From positions 21,093 through 85,092 of the forward strand of contig NZ_BAXZ01000031.1 in the NCBI RefSeq assembly GCF_000684975.1: a stretch of 64,000 bases of DNA, in the 5' to 3' direction. This document shows, piece after piece, positions 19,235 to 30,555 of this stretch (position 1 is the first letter of the stretch; each line of letters starts with the position of its first letter). This DNA comes from Paraburkholderia acidipaludis NBRC 101816. GTDB lineage: Bacteria > Pseudomonadota > Gammaproteobacteria > Burkholderiales > Burkholderiaceae. Below the pieces are notes generated by a model, which was not told the DNA's origin, made no database searches, and was given only the letters and a program-made list of their open reading frames with translations. A program made the translations under genes and the position numbers.

Positions 19235-19843
19235 CTATTCGACGGCGTCGGCCGGCACCGGATGGCGCGCGGCAAGTTCCTGGTAGTGCTGAGGATGCGT
19301 GTGCGTGGCGAGGCGGTCGATCCACGCCATCACCAGCGCGGAGACGAGGAACGCGGCATGGATGATCACCTGCCACATCACGGTATGGCTGGAGACCGCG
19401 TCGGGATTGATGAAGGTCTTCAGCAGATGAATCGACGAAATGCTGATGAGCGCCATGGCGAGCTTCACCTTCAGCACGCCGGCGTTGACGTGATCGAGCC
19501 ATTCGGGCTCGTCGGGATGGCCTTCCAGACCCATGCGCGAAACGAAGGTCTCGTAGCCGCCCACGATCACCATGATCAGCAGGTTCGAGATCATCACCAC
19601 GTCGATGAGGCCGAGCACGGCGAGCATGATGCTCGTCTCGTCGAGCGTCATCGAGTGGGTGACGAGGTGCCAGACTTCCTTCACGAACAGCACGCAGTAC
19701 ACCGCCTGCGCGACGATCAGCCCGAGGTAGAGCGGCACCTGGAGCCAGCGGCTCATGAAGATGACGCGCGGGAGAATCCGCGTGCGGCGCGGCGGACGCC
19801 GCGTCTCAGGCGCTCGGTACGATGGGGGACGTGCAGCGGACAT
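19235..19843 (-). CDS. YqhA-family inner-membrane protein (UPF0114)
   Basis: A 202-residue membrane protein of the YqhA / TIGR00645 family, function unknown. About four hydrophobic helices are visible (LQVPLYLGLIVAQAVYCVLF; IMLAVLGLIDVVMISNLLIM; VKLAMALISISSIHLL; VIIHAAFLVSALVMAWIDRL). The family signature GGYETFVSRMG is intact. The N-terminal 30 residues before MSRWLQVPLY are Arg/Pro-rich, so the true start could be that inner ATG at 19753 rather than 19843. It precedes the fumarase gene by 52 nt on the same strand. Confidence 0.88.
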   Translation of the reverse strand: MSAARPPSYRAPETRRPPRRTRILPRVIFMSRWLQVPLYLGLIVAQAVYCVLFVKEVWHLVTHSMTLDETSIMLAVLGLIDVVMISNLLIMVIVGGYETFVSRMGLEGHPDEPEWLDHVNAGVLKVKLAMALISISSIHLLKTFINPDAVSSHTVMWQVIIHAAFLVSALVMAWIDRLATHTHPQHYQELAARHPVPADAVE

Positions 19844-20039
19844 GGGCAATCACGTTGGCGTAAATCGGGCAGCGCCGCCGTGCCGCGCGCTCGACGCCCG
19901 GCGGTGCCCCGGGGTGTACCTGGGCGCCGCCGGCGGATGCGCGCCGCATGGGCTGGGCGCGCGCTATTGTACAGCCTCGGCGCGCGGGCCCGCCGCGAGC
20001 CCCGCAGCCTGGCGGCCCGGTTGCCCGGATACCGTGGCG

Positions 20040-20945
20040 TCAGGACGCGACGGGCGGCAGCCGCTTCGTCTTGACGCTCGCGAGCGCGACGCCCGTGATC
20101 ACGCAGGCGAGCGCGATGCCATGCGCGGGCGTGGGCCGCTCGTCGAGGAACGCGATGCCGTAGAGCGCGGCGGCGACGGGCAGGACGGCCGTGAAGACGC
20201 CCGCGATGCTGCCCGGCACGTGGCGGATCCCCTTCATCCAGAGCCAGAACGAGAAGATGCTGGCGGAGAGCCCGTACCAGAGCGAGAGGCCCCAGATGCC
20301 GGCGGGCACGGCCGAATAATCGAACGACAGTGCGTAAGGCAGCCCGACCGGCAGCATCAGCAGTAAGCCGAACAGGTGCGTGTACGCGCAAATGTCGATG
20401 GGTTCGAGGGTTTGCGTGAGACGGCGCGAGAGGATCACGTAGAGCGATTCGCAGCAGACCGCGCCCAGCACCATCAGATTGCCGGCGAGCGATTGCGGCG
20501 TGCCGCCGCCGGCATGGGCGAGGTTGACGACCGCAATGCCCGCGATGGCGAGCGCGATCGACGCCAGCGCGCGAGCGTCGGGCCGCTCGCGCAGGAAGCA
20601 CCACGAGAAGAGCGCGACCACGGCCGGAATGGTGCTCGTGATGACGCCCGCCGCGACGGCGCTCGTGCGATGGACGCCGCCGAGCATGAGCAGCGTAAAC
20701 CCGAATGTGCCGAACAGCGCCTGCAGGAACAGATTGATCCATTCGCCGCGTTTCACGTGCCGCATTTTCGCGGCGCGCAACAATGGCGCGAGCACCGCGA
20801 GGGCAATCACGAAGCGCAGCAGCGCAAAAAGCGGAACGGGGATGAAGGCGACGATCGATTTGCCGATGCCGACATTGCTGCCCACGAGGAGCATCGCGGC
20901 GACGAGGAAAAGAGAATAGCGATTCAAGCTGGAATCCGGGCACAC
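20040..20945 (-). CDS. DMT-superfamily permease (EamA domains)
   Basis: A 301-residue inner-membrane transporter with two EamA repeats and about ten helices (first repeat to about residue 135, second from about 150). The repeat ends RERPDARALASIALAIAGI and DERPTPAHGIALACVITGV are characteristic. Substrate unknown; EamA proteins often export amino acids or metabolites. The start is GTG at 20945. It is divergent from acs; the 257 nt between hold the promoters and no gene. Confidence 0.88.
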   Translation of the reverse strand: MCPDSSLNRYSLFLVAAMLLVGSNVGIGKSIVAFIPVPLFALLRFVIALAVLAPLLRAAKMRHVKRGEWINLFLQALFGTFGFTLLMLGGVHRTSAVAAGVITSTIPAVVALFSWCFLRERPDARALASIALAIAGIAVVNLAHAGGGTPQSLAGNLMVLGAVCCESLYVILSRRLTQTLEPIDICAYTHLFGLLLMLPVGLPYALSFDYSAVPAGIWGLSLWYGLSASIFSFWLWMKGIRHVPGSIAGVFTAVLPVAAALYGIAFLDERPTPAHGIALACVITGVALASVKTKRLPPVAS

Positions 20946-21202
20946 AGTTCAGTTAGCATTCTAAATGCCCGCTTACTACGGCGTCACACACTTGCCCGGC
21001 ACCCGTCCGGCATTTGCCTTGCGCGATTGCACTGCTACATGCGTAAGTGGCCGGTAAGTTGCTACGCTTAACCTAGTCGAAATAGACGGGGCGGCCATGC
21101 CGGCTGTCCATGTATGCTGCATTGCCGCATCGCCATGCGCGCAAATCGGGGCGAGCGGCGCGTCCACGGCTTTTACGTTTCATCTTCACCAAGGGGTTGT
21201 CG

Positions 21203-23185
<1,983 letters not shown>

Positions 23186-23275
23186 GTCCGCGGCCGGCGC
23201 CAGCGCCGGCCCGCGCAAACGGGTTCCCAGGTTTTTCCCGATTTCCGGCCATGCGTGTTTTTGCTACATAGGCGC

Positions 23276-23641
23276 ATGGCCGCGCCACACTCCGCACCCC
23301 AGAACAACGTCAATCCCCTGCCTGAGCCGCCGCCGGTCAGCGAGGCGATGGCGCTCGCGCATCGGCGCTATTGGCGCTTCAACCTCGCGCTGATCGCGGC
23401 GCTCATGACGATCGGCTTCGTGGCCTCGTTCGTCGTCCCGATCTTTGCCCGCACCCTGGCCGACGTGAGCTTCGCGGGTTTTTCGCTGCCGTTCTATTTC
23501 GGCGCGCAAGGCGCGATTCTCATTTATGTGCTGCTCGTCGCACTCTATATCGTGCTGATGCAGCGCGCCGACCGCGTGCTGCAGGCCGCGCTCGAAGCCG
23601 ACCTCGCGATACGCGAGGCCAGCAAGGCGCCGCCGCGATGA
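23276..23641 (+). CDS. DUF485 small membrane protein (YjcH-like)
   Basis: A 121-residue inner-membrane protein with two hydrophobic helices (LALIAALMTIGFVASFVVPI and GAILIYVLLVALYIVLM), the DUF485 layout. Such proteins accompany sodium:solute symporters of the acetate family and are thought to assist them. Its stop overlaps the symporter start (ATGA), so the two are translationally coupled. The ATG at 23276 has only a weak upstream site; an alternative start 21 nt upstream cannot be excluded. Confidence 0.88.
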   Translation: MAAPHSAPQNNVNPLPEPPPVSEAMALAHRRYWRFNLALIAALMTIGFVASFVVPIFARTLADVSFAGFSLPFYFGAQGAILIYVLLVALYIVLMQRADRVLQAALEADLAIREASKAPPR

Positions 23642-25656
23642 AGCTCGCACACCGGCTGATCCGCTCGTACGCGCTCTACACGCTCGGTTTTCTCGCGTTC
23701 GTGTTCGTGATGTGGCGCATCGAACTGTCCACCGGCCCCGGCATGTGGATCGGCTATGTGTTCCTGTTCGTGCCGATTGCCGTCTATGCCGTGATCGGGC
23801 TGCTCTCGCGCACCTCCGACCTCGTCGAGTATTACGTGGCGGGACGCCGCGTGCCGTCGTTCTTCAACGGCATGGCCACGGCCGCCGACTGGCTTTCGGC
23901 CGCCTCGTTCATTGGTCTCGCCGGCTCGCTCTACGCCACCGGCTACGACGGCCTCGCCTACATGATGGGCTGGACCGGCGGCTACTGCTTCGTGGCATTC
24001 CTGCTGGCGCCTTATGTGCGCAAGCTCGCGCGCTATACCATCGCCGACTTCCTCGGCACGCGCTTTTCGAGCAATCTCGTGCGCGGGCTCGCCGTGCTCG
24101 CGACCCTCATCTGCTCGTTCGTCTACCTCGTCGCGCAGATCCAGGGCGTGGGACTGATCGCGATGCGCTTCATCGGCGTGGACTTCGCCATCGGCATCTT
24201 CTGCGGGCTCGCGGGAATACTCGTGTGTTCGTTTCTCGGCGGCATGCGCGCGGTGACGTGGACGCAGGTTGCGCAGTACATCATCCTGATTGCCGCGATC
24301 CTGATCCCCGTTTCGCTGATCGCACATCGCGACGGACTGAGCTGGCTGCCGCAGGTCGATTACGGCCGCCTGATGGAGCGCATGGAAACGCTGGAGGGCA
24401 AGGTGCGCGATGCGAGCGCCGAGCAAAGCGTGCGCGACGCATACCGGCAGCGCGCCGCACTCTGGCAGGCGCGGCTCGACGCGCTGCCGCAGTCGTGGGT
24501 GGAAGAAAAGACCCATCTCACGGACTCGCTCGCGGACTTGCGCCGCCACAACGGACCGCTGCGCCAGATCGATACGCTCGAGCTCGATCTGGCGTCGTTT
24601 CCGCGCGATGCGGAAACGGCGCGCATCGTCTGGACGCAGCAGCGCGACGACCTGCTGGCGCGCGCCGCTACGCCCGTGCCGATGAACGAGCCGTTTCCGG
24701 CCGATAGCGAGGCGACGCGGCGCCTGCACGAACGCAACTTCCTGTCGCTGCTGCTGTGTCTCTCGCTGGGCACGGCGAGTCTTCCGCACATTCTCACGCG
24801 CTACAACACGACGACCACGGTGGCGTCCGCGCGGCGCTCGGTGGGCTGGACGCTGTTCTTCGTCGCGATCTTCTATCTGACCGTGCCGGTATTGGCAGTG
24901 CTGATCAAATACGAAATCCTTTCGCATCTGGTGGGACAGCGCTTCGACGATCTGCCGCGCTGGGTGATGCAGTGGCAGCGCATCGACCCGGCGCTCATCA
25001 GCATTACCGACGTGAACAACGACGGCATCATGCGCTGGAGCGATATCCGGATGCAGCCCGATATGGTCGTGCTGGCCGCGCCGGAGATCGCGGGGCTGCC
25101 ATACGTGATGTCGGGGCTCATTGCCTCGGGCGCGCTGGCGGCCGCGCTTTCGACCGCCGACGGCTTGCTGCTCACGATCTCGAACGTCCTCTCGCACGAC
25201 GTCTACTATCACATGGTCGATCCCGAGGCTTCGAGCCAGCGGCGCGTGACGATGTCGAAAATCCTGCTCCTCGGCGTGGCGCTCTTTGCCTCGTGGGTGG
25301 CCTCGCTCAATACGGGGAACATCCTTTTCCTCGTGGGGGCGGCGTTCTCGCTGGCGGCGTCGAGTCTCTTTCCGGTGCTCGTGCTCGGCGTGTTCTGGAA
25401 GCGCACCACGCGGCTTGGCGCCGTTGCCGGGATGACCGCGGGGCTCGCGGTGTGCATCTACTACATCGTCGCGACTTATCCGTTCTTCACGCAGCTGACC
25501 GGCTTCGAGGGCGGCCGGTGGTTCGGCATCGACCCCATCAGTTCCGGCGTGTTCGGCGTGCCGGCCGGCTTTCTGGCGGCGATCGGCGTGAGTCTGCTGG
25601 ACCGGCGGCCGGATGCCTATACGGTCGCGCTCGTGGACTATATCCGGCACCCCTGA
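23638..25656 (+). CDS. Sodium:solute symporter, VC_2705 subfamily (putative acetate/organic acid)
   Basis: A 672-residue SSS-family symporter. Core signatures include YYVAGRRVPSFFNGMATAADW and TSNVLSH-type tail sequences near SNVLSHDVYYHM. Unlike ActP (about 550 residues) it carries a large hydrophilic insert at about residues 245-355 (MERMETLEGKVRDASAEQSV onward, predicted helical) between two helices, as in the VC_2705 subfamily. Overlap with the DUF485 gene and proximity to acs suggest acetate or a related acid as substrate; this is inference. Confidence 0.9.
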   Translation: MKLAHRLIRSYALYTLGFLAFVFVMWRIELSTGPGMWIGYVFLFVPIAVYAVIGLLSRTSDLVEYYVAGRRVPSFFNGMATAADWLSAASFIGLAGSLYATGYDGLAYMMGWTGGYCFVAFLLAPYVRKLARYTIADFLGTRFSSNLVRGLAVLATLICSFVYLVAQIQGVGLIAMRFIGVDFAIGIFCGLAGILVCSFLGGMRAVTWTQVAQYIILIAAILIPVSLIAHRDGLSWLPQVDYGRLMERMETLEGKVRDASAEQSVRDAYRQRAALWQARLDALPQSWVEEKTHLTDSLADLRRHNGPLRQIDTLELDLASFPRDAETARIVWTQQRDDLLARAATPVPMNEPFPADSEATRRLHERNFLSLLLCLSLGTASLPHILTRYNTTTTVASARRSVGWTLFFVAIFYLTVPVLAVLIKYEILSHLVGQRFDDLPRWVMQWQRIDPALISITDVNNDGIMRWSDIRMQPDMVVLAAPEIAGLPYVMSGLIASGALAAALSTADGLLLTISNVLSHDVYYHMVDPEASSQRRVTMSKILLLGVALFASWVASLNTGNILFLVGAAFSLAASSLFPVLVLGVFWKRTTRLGAVAGMTAGLAVCIYYIVATYPFFTQLTGFEGGRWFGIDPISSGVFGVPAGFLAAIGVSLLDRRPDAYTVALVDYIRHP

Positions 25657-25800
25657 GCGGCGGCGGTGGGCGTCGCGTTGTCATCCTTCTGGTCGATGCC
25701 GCCGGATCGCGCCGCTTCGTAAAGTTGTCGTCATGCCGCATTGGCACGCGCGGCGCGTGCCGGATGCGCTGCCGTTCAACGACCTGCCGGAGTGTCCTCC

Positions 25801-26634
25801 ATGTCATCGCAACCCGTTTTTATCCCGGTCGGCGCGCTCGCCGACGGCTTCGCTCCCGAGAGCAACATCCTCGCTCCGGTCAACGACCTGTCCGGTCGCA
25901 CGCTCGAACTGGCGTTCAGCGACGGTACGCGCAGCACGCTCGCCTTTGCCGCGGACGGCACGCTCCGCGCCGACGCGGGCACTAGCACCCGCACCGCAAC
26001 CGGGCCGCAACCGGGCCGCGTGACCTCGGTGCGCGACGGCATTTATTTCATCGACTACGTGGGCGGCGGTGACGGTACGCGGCCTTCGACGACCAGCATC
26101 GTTGTCGATGTCCGGCAGGGCCTCTGCACGTCGGTAACGGGCGGCCTGCCGACCGAGAGCGAGGCGCGCCTCGACGCCTTTACCCGCGTGGAGCGCGGCC
26201 TGCCGCTGACGGGCGTGGCCGTGCAGATCCGCCACGGCCGGATCGTGCAGGAAGGCGCCGACGCGTCCGCCGCGCTGCATGCCCCGACGACCGAGCTGAT
26301 CGGGATGCGCAACCTGTACACGTATAGCCCGACCGAACGCTACGAGCACATCTATCTGAACGAGAACTTCTATACCTGGCAGTGCCTGGCGGGCGTCGAG
26401 GCGGGGCTTGCCGACGTCGACCGCTGCTACATGATCGGGATTGCCAACAAACTCACGCTCTTTGTCTGGTGCGAGAAGATCGTCCCGACCCTCGGCGTCG
26501 TGATGATCGATCTGGAGCGGATGAAGACCGACGGCAAGATCTTCGGCTATCAGGGCAGCAATTTCGGCGCGCTGTCGAATTTCCCGGTCGGCGCGTTCGC
26601 GCAGATTCTCAATGTGACGCGGTATCCGGAATGA
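25801..26634 (+). CDS. moaF: MoaF-family protein
   Basis: A 277-residue protein with the two-part MoaF architecture: N-terminal lipocalin-like domain (residues about 1-130) and MoaF C-terminal domain (YSPTERYEHIYLNENFYTWQ ... VMIDLERMKTDGKIFGYQ). moaF was first described in the Klebsiella monoamine regulon next to an SDR gene; its biochemical role is unknown and it is not the molybdopterin MoaE/MoaD set. The ATG at 25801 is preferred over one 60 nt upstream. A 19-bp inverted repeat (25743-25761, arms GGCACGCG/CGCGTGCC) lies just upstream. It overlaps the next SDR gene by four bases. Confidence 0.85.
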   Translation: MSSQPVFIPVGALADGFAPESNILAPVNDLSGRTLELAFSDGTRSTLAFAADGTLRADAGTSTRTATGPQPGRVTSVRDGIYFIDYVGGGDGTRPSTTSIVVDVRQGLCTSVTGGLPTESEARLDAFTRVERGLPLTGVAVQIRHGRIVQEGADASAALHAPTTELIGMRNLYTYSPTERYEHIYLNENFYTWQCLAGVEAGLADVDRCYMIGIANKLTLFVWCEKIVPTLGVVMIDLERMKTDGKIFGYQGSNFGALSNFPVGAFAQILNVTRYPE

Positions 26635-27434
26635 GCGGCGCCGCGCAACGCGAACCGCTCGCGCGCGAATTCGCGGGCAGGACGGTGCTGATCACCGGGG
26701 GCGCGCAGGGAATAGGGCGCGGCATTGCCGAAGCGTTCGCGGCGTGCGGGGCCGCGGTCGCGATCGCGGATCTCAGGATCGACGTCGCCGAGGAGGCGGC
26801 GAGCCGGATCGCGGGCACGGGCGCGCTCGCGCGCGCGTGGCAGGCCGACGTCGCCGCGCACGCACAGATCGAGGCGCTCGTTTCCGGCGTCGAATCCGCG
26901 TTCGGCCGGCTCGACATCGTGATCCATAACGCGGCGTATTTCCCGCTGACCCGCTTCGAGGCGATTACTCCCGAGATTCTCGGTCGCACGCTCGATGTGA
27001 ACCTCGCTGCGCTGTTCTGGCTCGCGCAGGCCGCGCTGCCCGCGTTCCGCAGGCAGGGCGGCGGGCGATTCCTGGCGACGTCGTCGGTGACGGGGCCGCG
27101 CGTCGCGTATCCGGGGCTCGCGCATTACGCGGCCTCGAAGGCCGGCGTGAACGGCTTCATTCGCGCCGCCGCGCTCGAACTCGCCAAGGACCGCGTCACG
27201 GTCAACGGCGTCGAGCCGGGCATGATCCGCACGCCCGCGATGGACAATCTCGGCGACGCCGCGCACAACGCGCGCATTGCGGCCGGAATTCCGCTGGGGC
27301 GCCTGGGCGAGCCGGCCGATATCGCGGCGGCGATGCTTTTTCTCGCGTCCGACGCGGCTTCGTATGTGACCGGGCAGACGATTGTCGTCGACGGCGGCGC
27401 GACGTTGCCGGAGTCGACTGCTGCCCTGGCGTAA
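26631..27434 (+). CDS. SDR-family oxidoreductase coupled to moaF
   Basis: A 267-residue short-chain dehydrogenase. Cofactor loop TGGAQGIGRGIA, Asp in ADLRID (NAD preference likely), NAA loop in HNAAYF, catalytic Ser in TSSVTG, and YAASKAG with Tyr and Lys. The start overlaps the moaF stop (ATGA), so the two proteins are made together, as in the moaE-moaF pairing of enteric bacteria. The substrate is unknown. Confidence 0.93.
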   Translation: MSGAAQREPLAREFAGRTVLITGGAQGIGRGIAEAFAACGAAVAIADLRIDVAEEAASRIAGTGALARAWQADVAAHAQIEALVSGVESAFGRLDIVIHNAAYFPLTRFEAITPEILGRTLDVNLAALFWLAQAALPAFRRQGGGRFLATSSVTGPRVAYPGLAHYAASKAGVNGFIRAAALELAKDRVTVNGVEPGMIRTPAMDNLGDAAHNARIAAGIPLGRLGEPADIAAAMLFLASDAASYVTGQTIVVDGGATLPESTAALA

Positions 27435-27496
27435 GGGCGCGCTGGCTCGAATACGCAGCGCGCGGCGCCGCCGGCCGCCACGCTATGGCTTTCCTC

Positions 27497-28282
27497 TCAC
27501 ATGTGCTCGAACGCGAGGGTAGGCACGTCGACGATCGTCGAACCGCCATCCGCGACGATCGTGGCGCCCGTGACGATCGACGCCGCGGGCGAGGTCAGGA
27601 ACGCGCAGACCGCCGCGATTTCGTCGGCCTCCGCCGGGCGGCGCAGCAGCACGTCCGCGCAGACGCGCGCGTAGGCGGCGTCGAGCGGCTCCTCGTAGCG
27701 ATGCATCAGCGGTTCCATTTCCGCATCGGCCATCGGCGTGCGCACCCAGCCCGGGCACACCGCGTTGACGCGCACGCCGTGCGGGCCGTAATCGCGCGCG
27801 AGCGAGCGCGTGAGGCCGATCAGCGCGTGCTTCGCCGTCGTGTAACCGCACACGGCAGGGCCGGCGACGAGCGAGGCGATGGAGGCGACGAGCACGATCG
27901 CGCCGCGCCGCGCGATCAGCCCGGGCAGGCACGCGCGCGCGCTGACGAACGCAGTGTCGAGGTTCGCGCGCATCGCGGCGGCCCAGTCCGTATCGCTCAT
28001 CTCGGCCGCGGTGCCGAGCCCGTGGCCGCCCGCGCAGGCGACGAGCGCATCGATGCCGAGGCCTCCGGCATCGAGCTGGCCGACGATGCGCGCCCAGTCG
28101 TCGGCGCTCGCGGCATCGGCGGCGAAGGCAAGGCCGCCCGTTTGCGCGGCGATGCGCTCGAGCGGCTCGCGCCGGCGGCCGATCAGCACGACCCGGTCGC
28201 CGTGTGCCGCGTAGCGCTTCGCGCAGGCTTCGCCGATGCCGGTGCCGGCGCCGGTGATGAGAATGGTGCGTGACGTGGACAT
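27497..28282 (-). CDS. SDR-family oxidoreductase
   Basis: A 261-residue short-chain dehydrogenase convergent with the moaF-linked SDR. Cofactor loop TGAGTGIGEACA, Arg-Arg in GRRREPLER (pointing to NADP preference), CAGGHG loop, catalytic region ASIASLVAGPAVCGYTTAK with Tyr-x3-Lys, and PGWVRTPMAD. It shares the divergent 181-nt region with the LuxR-type gene, which may control it. Substrate unknown. Confidence 0.92.
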   Translation of the reverse strand: MSTSRTILITGAGTGIGEACAKRYAAHGDRVVLIGRRREPLERIAAQTGGLAFAADAASADDWARIVGQLDAGGLGIDALVACAGGHGLGTAAEMSDTDWAAAMRANLDTAFVSARACLPGLIARRGAIVLVASIASLVAGPAVCGYTTAKHALIGLTRSLARDYGPHGVRVNAVCPGWVRTPMADAEMEPLMHRYEEPLDAAYARVCADVLLRRPAEADEIAAVCAFLTSPAASIVTGATIVADGGSTIVDVPTLAFEHM

Positions 28283-28400
28283 GCGTTTCGTTCCTTGTCG
28301 AAGGACATGCGGGCTTCCAGTCTAGGCCGGCCCCCTCCATCGGCGGAATCGGACAAAAGGATGACAACGCGGCCGGATTGCCGATCCGGTTGCCGATTCG

Positions 28401-28431
28401 TGCTACCGGCCGGATTTTCGCGCCGGTAGCA
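28401..28431. promoter_or_regulatory. Inverted repeat in the SDR-luxR divergent region
   Basis: Perfect 10-bp arms TGCTACCGGC (28401-28410) and GCCGGTAGCA (28422-28431) with an 11-nt spacer, 32 nt before the luxR start. It could be a regulator-binding site or a leader hairpin. Confidence 0.45.
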
Positions 28432-28463
28432 TCGAACGGATGCATGTTTATCGTGAGGCCGCC

Positions 28464-29192
28464 ATGTCGACCCTGTTTTGCGACGCCGTGCGCGGCGCGG
28501 TACGCGCGCGCGCTTGCGACGGCGCCGCGTCGTCCGCGGCGCTCGACGCCGGGGTGAGCGCGCTCGCGCAGCTCGTGAGGCCCTCCGCGACGGTGTTCTA
28601 CCGCATTGGCGAGGATCAGGAACCTTCGGGCTTCGAACTGTTCGGCATGGCGGAGACGATGCATCGCACCTGGCTCCAGCGCTATTGCCCGCTCGACCCG
28701 CTGCATCCGTCACGCTTCGCGGCGCGGCAGGCCAATGTACTGACGCTCGACAGCGAATTGCCGGCGACCGTGCGCGGCGGCTCGATCTACTGGCAGCGCT
28801 TTCTGAACGCGTACCAGGTGGTCGACGTGATGGAAGTGCTGCTGCGTGACGGCGCTCGCCCGGCTGCCGCGTTCTCGCTGTTGCGCATGGCGCCCGCGGA
28901 GCCGTTCGCCGTCGAAGACCTCGGTCGCGCGCGCGCCGTGCAGCCGCTGCTCGAGGCCGCGCTGATTCCGGCCGTGCGCGACGAGCGCCCGTTGCGCACG
29001 GCGGCCGGCGGGCCGCGCCTCACGCATCGCGAGCAGCAGATCGCGCAGCTCGTGCGCGACGGGCGCGCGAACAAGGAGATCGCTCGCATGCTCGATCTGT
29101 CGCAGCCCACCGTGAAGACCCACCTGCTGCGGATGTATCGCAAGCTGGGCGTGTCGAGCCGCACCGAACTGATCGGCATGCTCTTTCTGTGA
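28464..29192 (+). CDS. LuxR-family transcriptional regulator
   Basis: A 242-residue regulator with a C-terminal GerE/LuxR helix-turn-helix (LTHREQQIAQLVRDGRANKE ... SQPTVKTHLLRMYRKLG). The N-terminal 170 residues do not show the conserved residues of acyl-homoserine-lactone domains and resemble a generic sensory fold. The ATG at 28464 has GTGAGG at a good distance; an upstream ATG at 28440 lacks one. It is divergent from the SDR gene and followed by the AraC gene, both probable regulators of this small module. Confidence 0.88.
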   Translation: MSTLFCDAVRGAVRARACDGAASSAALDAGVSALAQLVRPSATVFYRIGEDQEPSGFELFGMAETMHRTWLQRYCPLDPLHPSRFAARQANVLTLDSELPATVRGGSIYWQRFLNAYQVVDVMEVLLRDGARPAAAFSLLRMAPAEPFAVEDLGRARAVQPLLEAALIPAVRDERPLRTAAGGPRLTHREQQIAQLVRDGRANKEIARMLDLSQPTVKTHLLRMYRKLGVSSRTELIGMLFL

Positions 29193-29371
29193 GAGTGCGG
29201 CGAATTATGTAAGGTGAACGTAGGGTTTCGGCCGGCACTGCGCCGGCGTGCATTGCGCGCCGCCGGCGCTCCCGTTATGCTGATCCGGCGCGGGATGGCC
29301 GCCTGGCGGAATCCGCATAATCGGCCTGTGGCGAGTCGCGCGCGTCGCGTTTCGTTTCGCAGGAGAGAAAG

Positions 29372-30310
29372 ATGGAGTTCCGGGTTGTCGCTCTCGCCGA
29401 TACCCACGATCTGTCGCACGCAGTGGATGGCTGGGAGCAGACGTATCGGCAAATCACGCCTGGCCGGTTCGAATGCACGCTGTTCCAGGCGAGCGGCGCG
29501 GATTTCCAGTTCTTCCGCGAAACGACGAACCGCCGCGTCGTGCAGGCGGGCCTGTCGCCGCAAGGGCTGTGGTCGATCGCGGTGCCGCTGCATGCGCCGA
29601 TGCAGGGCACGTTTCAGGGGCGGTTCGTTGACGGCTTCGCGATCATGTCGCTTGGCGAGCGCGAGGAATTTCGCCTCTACACGCCCGAATCGATGCACTA
29701 CGTCGGCGTGAGCCTGCCGGGCAGCAAAATGGAGGAACTCGTCGCGCTGACGATCGGCGAGCACGCCGTGCGGCAGCTTGCGCAGAACGTGCTGCCGATT
29801 CCCGGCGACGGCGGGGCGGAGCAGCGCGCACGTCTCGCACTCCTGATCGAGTCGGCCGAGCGGAGTCTGGCCGGCCTCGTCGATCCGGCGGGCACGAAGC
29901 CCTTCCAGGACGAAATCGTCAGTTTGCTGCTGAGCTTGCTGGAAGGCGCGACCGGCGGCACGCGCGACCTCACGCACAGCACCTACAGCGATATCGTCCG
30001 GCGTTCCGAGCGCCTCTTGCAAGAGCACGCCGACCATCCGCTGACCGTGCTCGACCTGTGCGTTCATCTGCGCTGCAGCCGTCGCACCCTGCAGACGAGC
30101 TTTCAGCGCGTCGCGAACGTGACGCCCGTCGAATACCTGCGCTCGATCCGCCTGAACGCCGTACGGCGGTTGCTGCGCTCGACGAACCCCGAAGAACTGC
30201 TGATAGGCGACGCGGCCGCGCGCTGGGGCTTTACGCATCTGAGCTATTTCGCGCGCGAGTACCGTGACCTGTTCGGCGAATTGCCCTCGCAGACGCAGCG
30301 CAAGTTCTGA
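29372..30310 (+). CDS. AraC-family transcriptional regulator (EutR-like)
   Basis: A 312-residue regulator whose last 100 residues hold the double helix-turn-helix of AraC proteins (LTVLDLCVHLRCSRRTLQTS and GDAAARWGFTHLSYFAREYR, then FGELPSQTQRKF). The domain style resembles EutR, the ethanolamine regulator, but no eut genes are present. A strong AGGAGAGAAAG precedes the ATG. It lies upstream of the decayed transporter, which it may once have controlled. Confidence 0.9.
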   Translation: MEFRVVALADTHDLSHAVDGWEQTYRQITPGRFECTLFQASGADFQFFRETTNRRVVQAGLSPQGLWSIAVPLHAPMQGTFQGRFVDGFAIMSLGEREEFRLYTPESMHYVGVSLPGSKMEELVALTIGEHAVRQLAQNVLPIPGDGGAEQRARLALLIESAERSLAGLVDPAGTKPFQDEIVSLLLSLLEGATGGTRDLTHSTYSDIVRRSERLLQEHADHPLTVLDLCVHLRCSRRTLQTSFQRVANVTPVEYLRSIRLNAVRRLLRSTNPEELLIGDAAARWGFTHLSYFAREYRDLFGELPSQTQRKF

Positions 30311-30555
30311 ATCCTGCAGTTCCTTCGTTTTCCTGTCTATTCCTGGCGCGCAGCGGGCGTTCGGCGCCCGGGTTTTCCCGCGACTCGCCACACGTTGCCG
30401 ATTTGTGCTGCCGGCCTTTCCTTTTGGCTTCCTACAGTGTTCGGATCGCTGTCACGGCATGCCTTGCGCGTGCCGCGCGCACCCCGCGTGCTGCGAGCGG
30501 CACCCAATTTCCGGGGCGAAAAGCGCATCGCAAGCGGTTACGGGGACAGACTTAC

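Noticed and set aside
20990..21030. Sigma-54-like GG-N10-GC spacing upstream of acs
   Set aside because: The -24 and -12 elements match the consensus only at the dinucleotides; in GC-rich DNA this is expected by chance.
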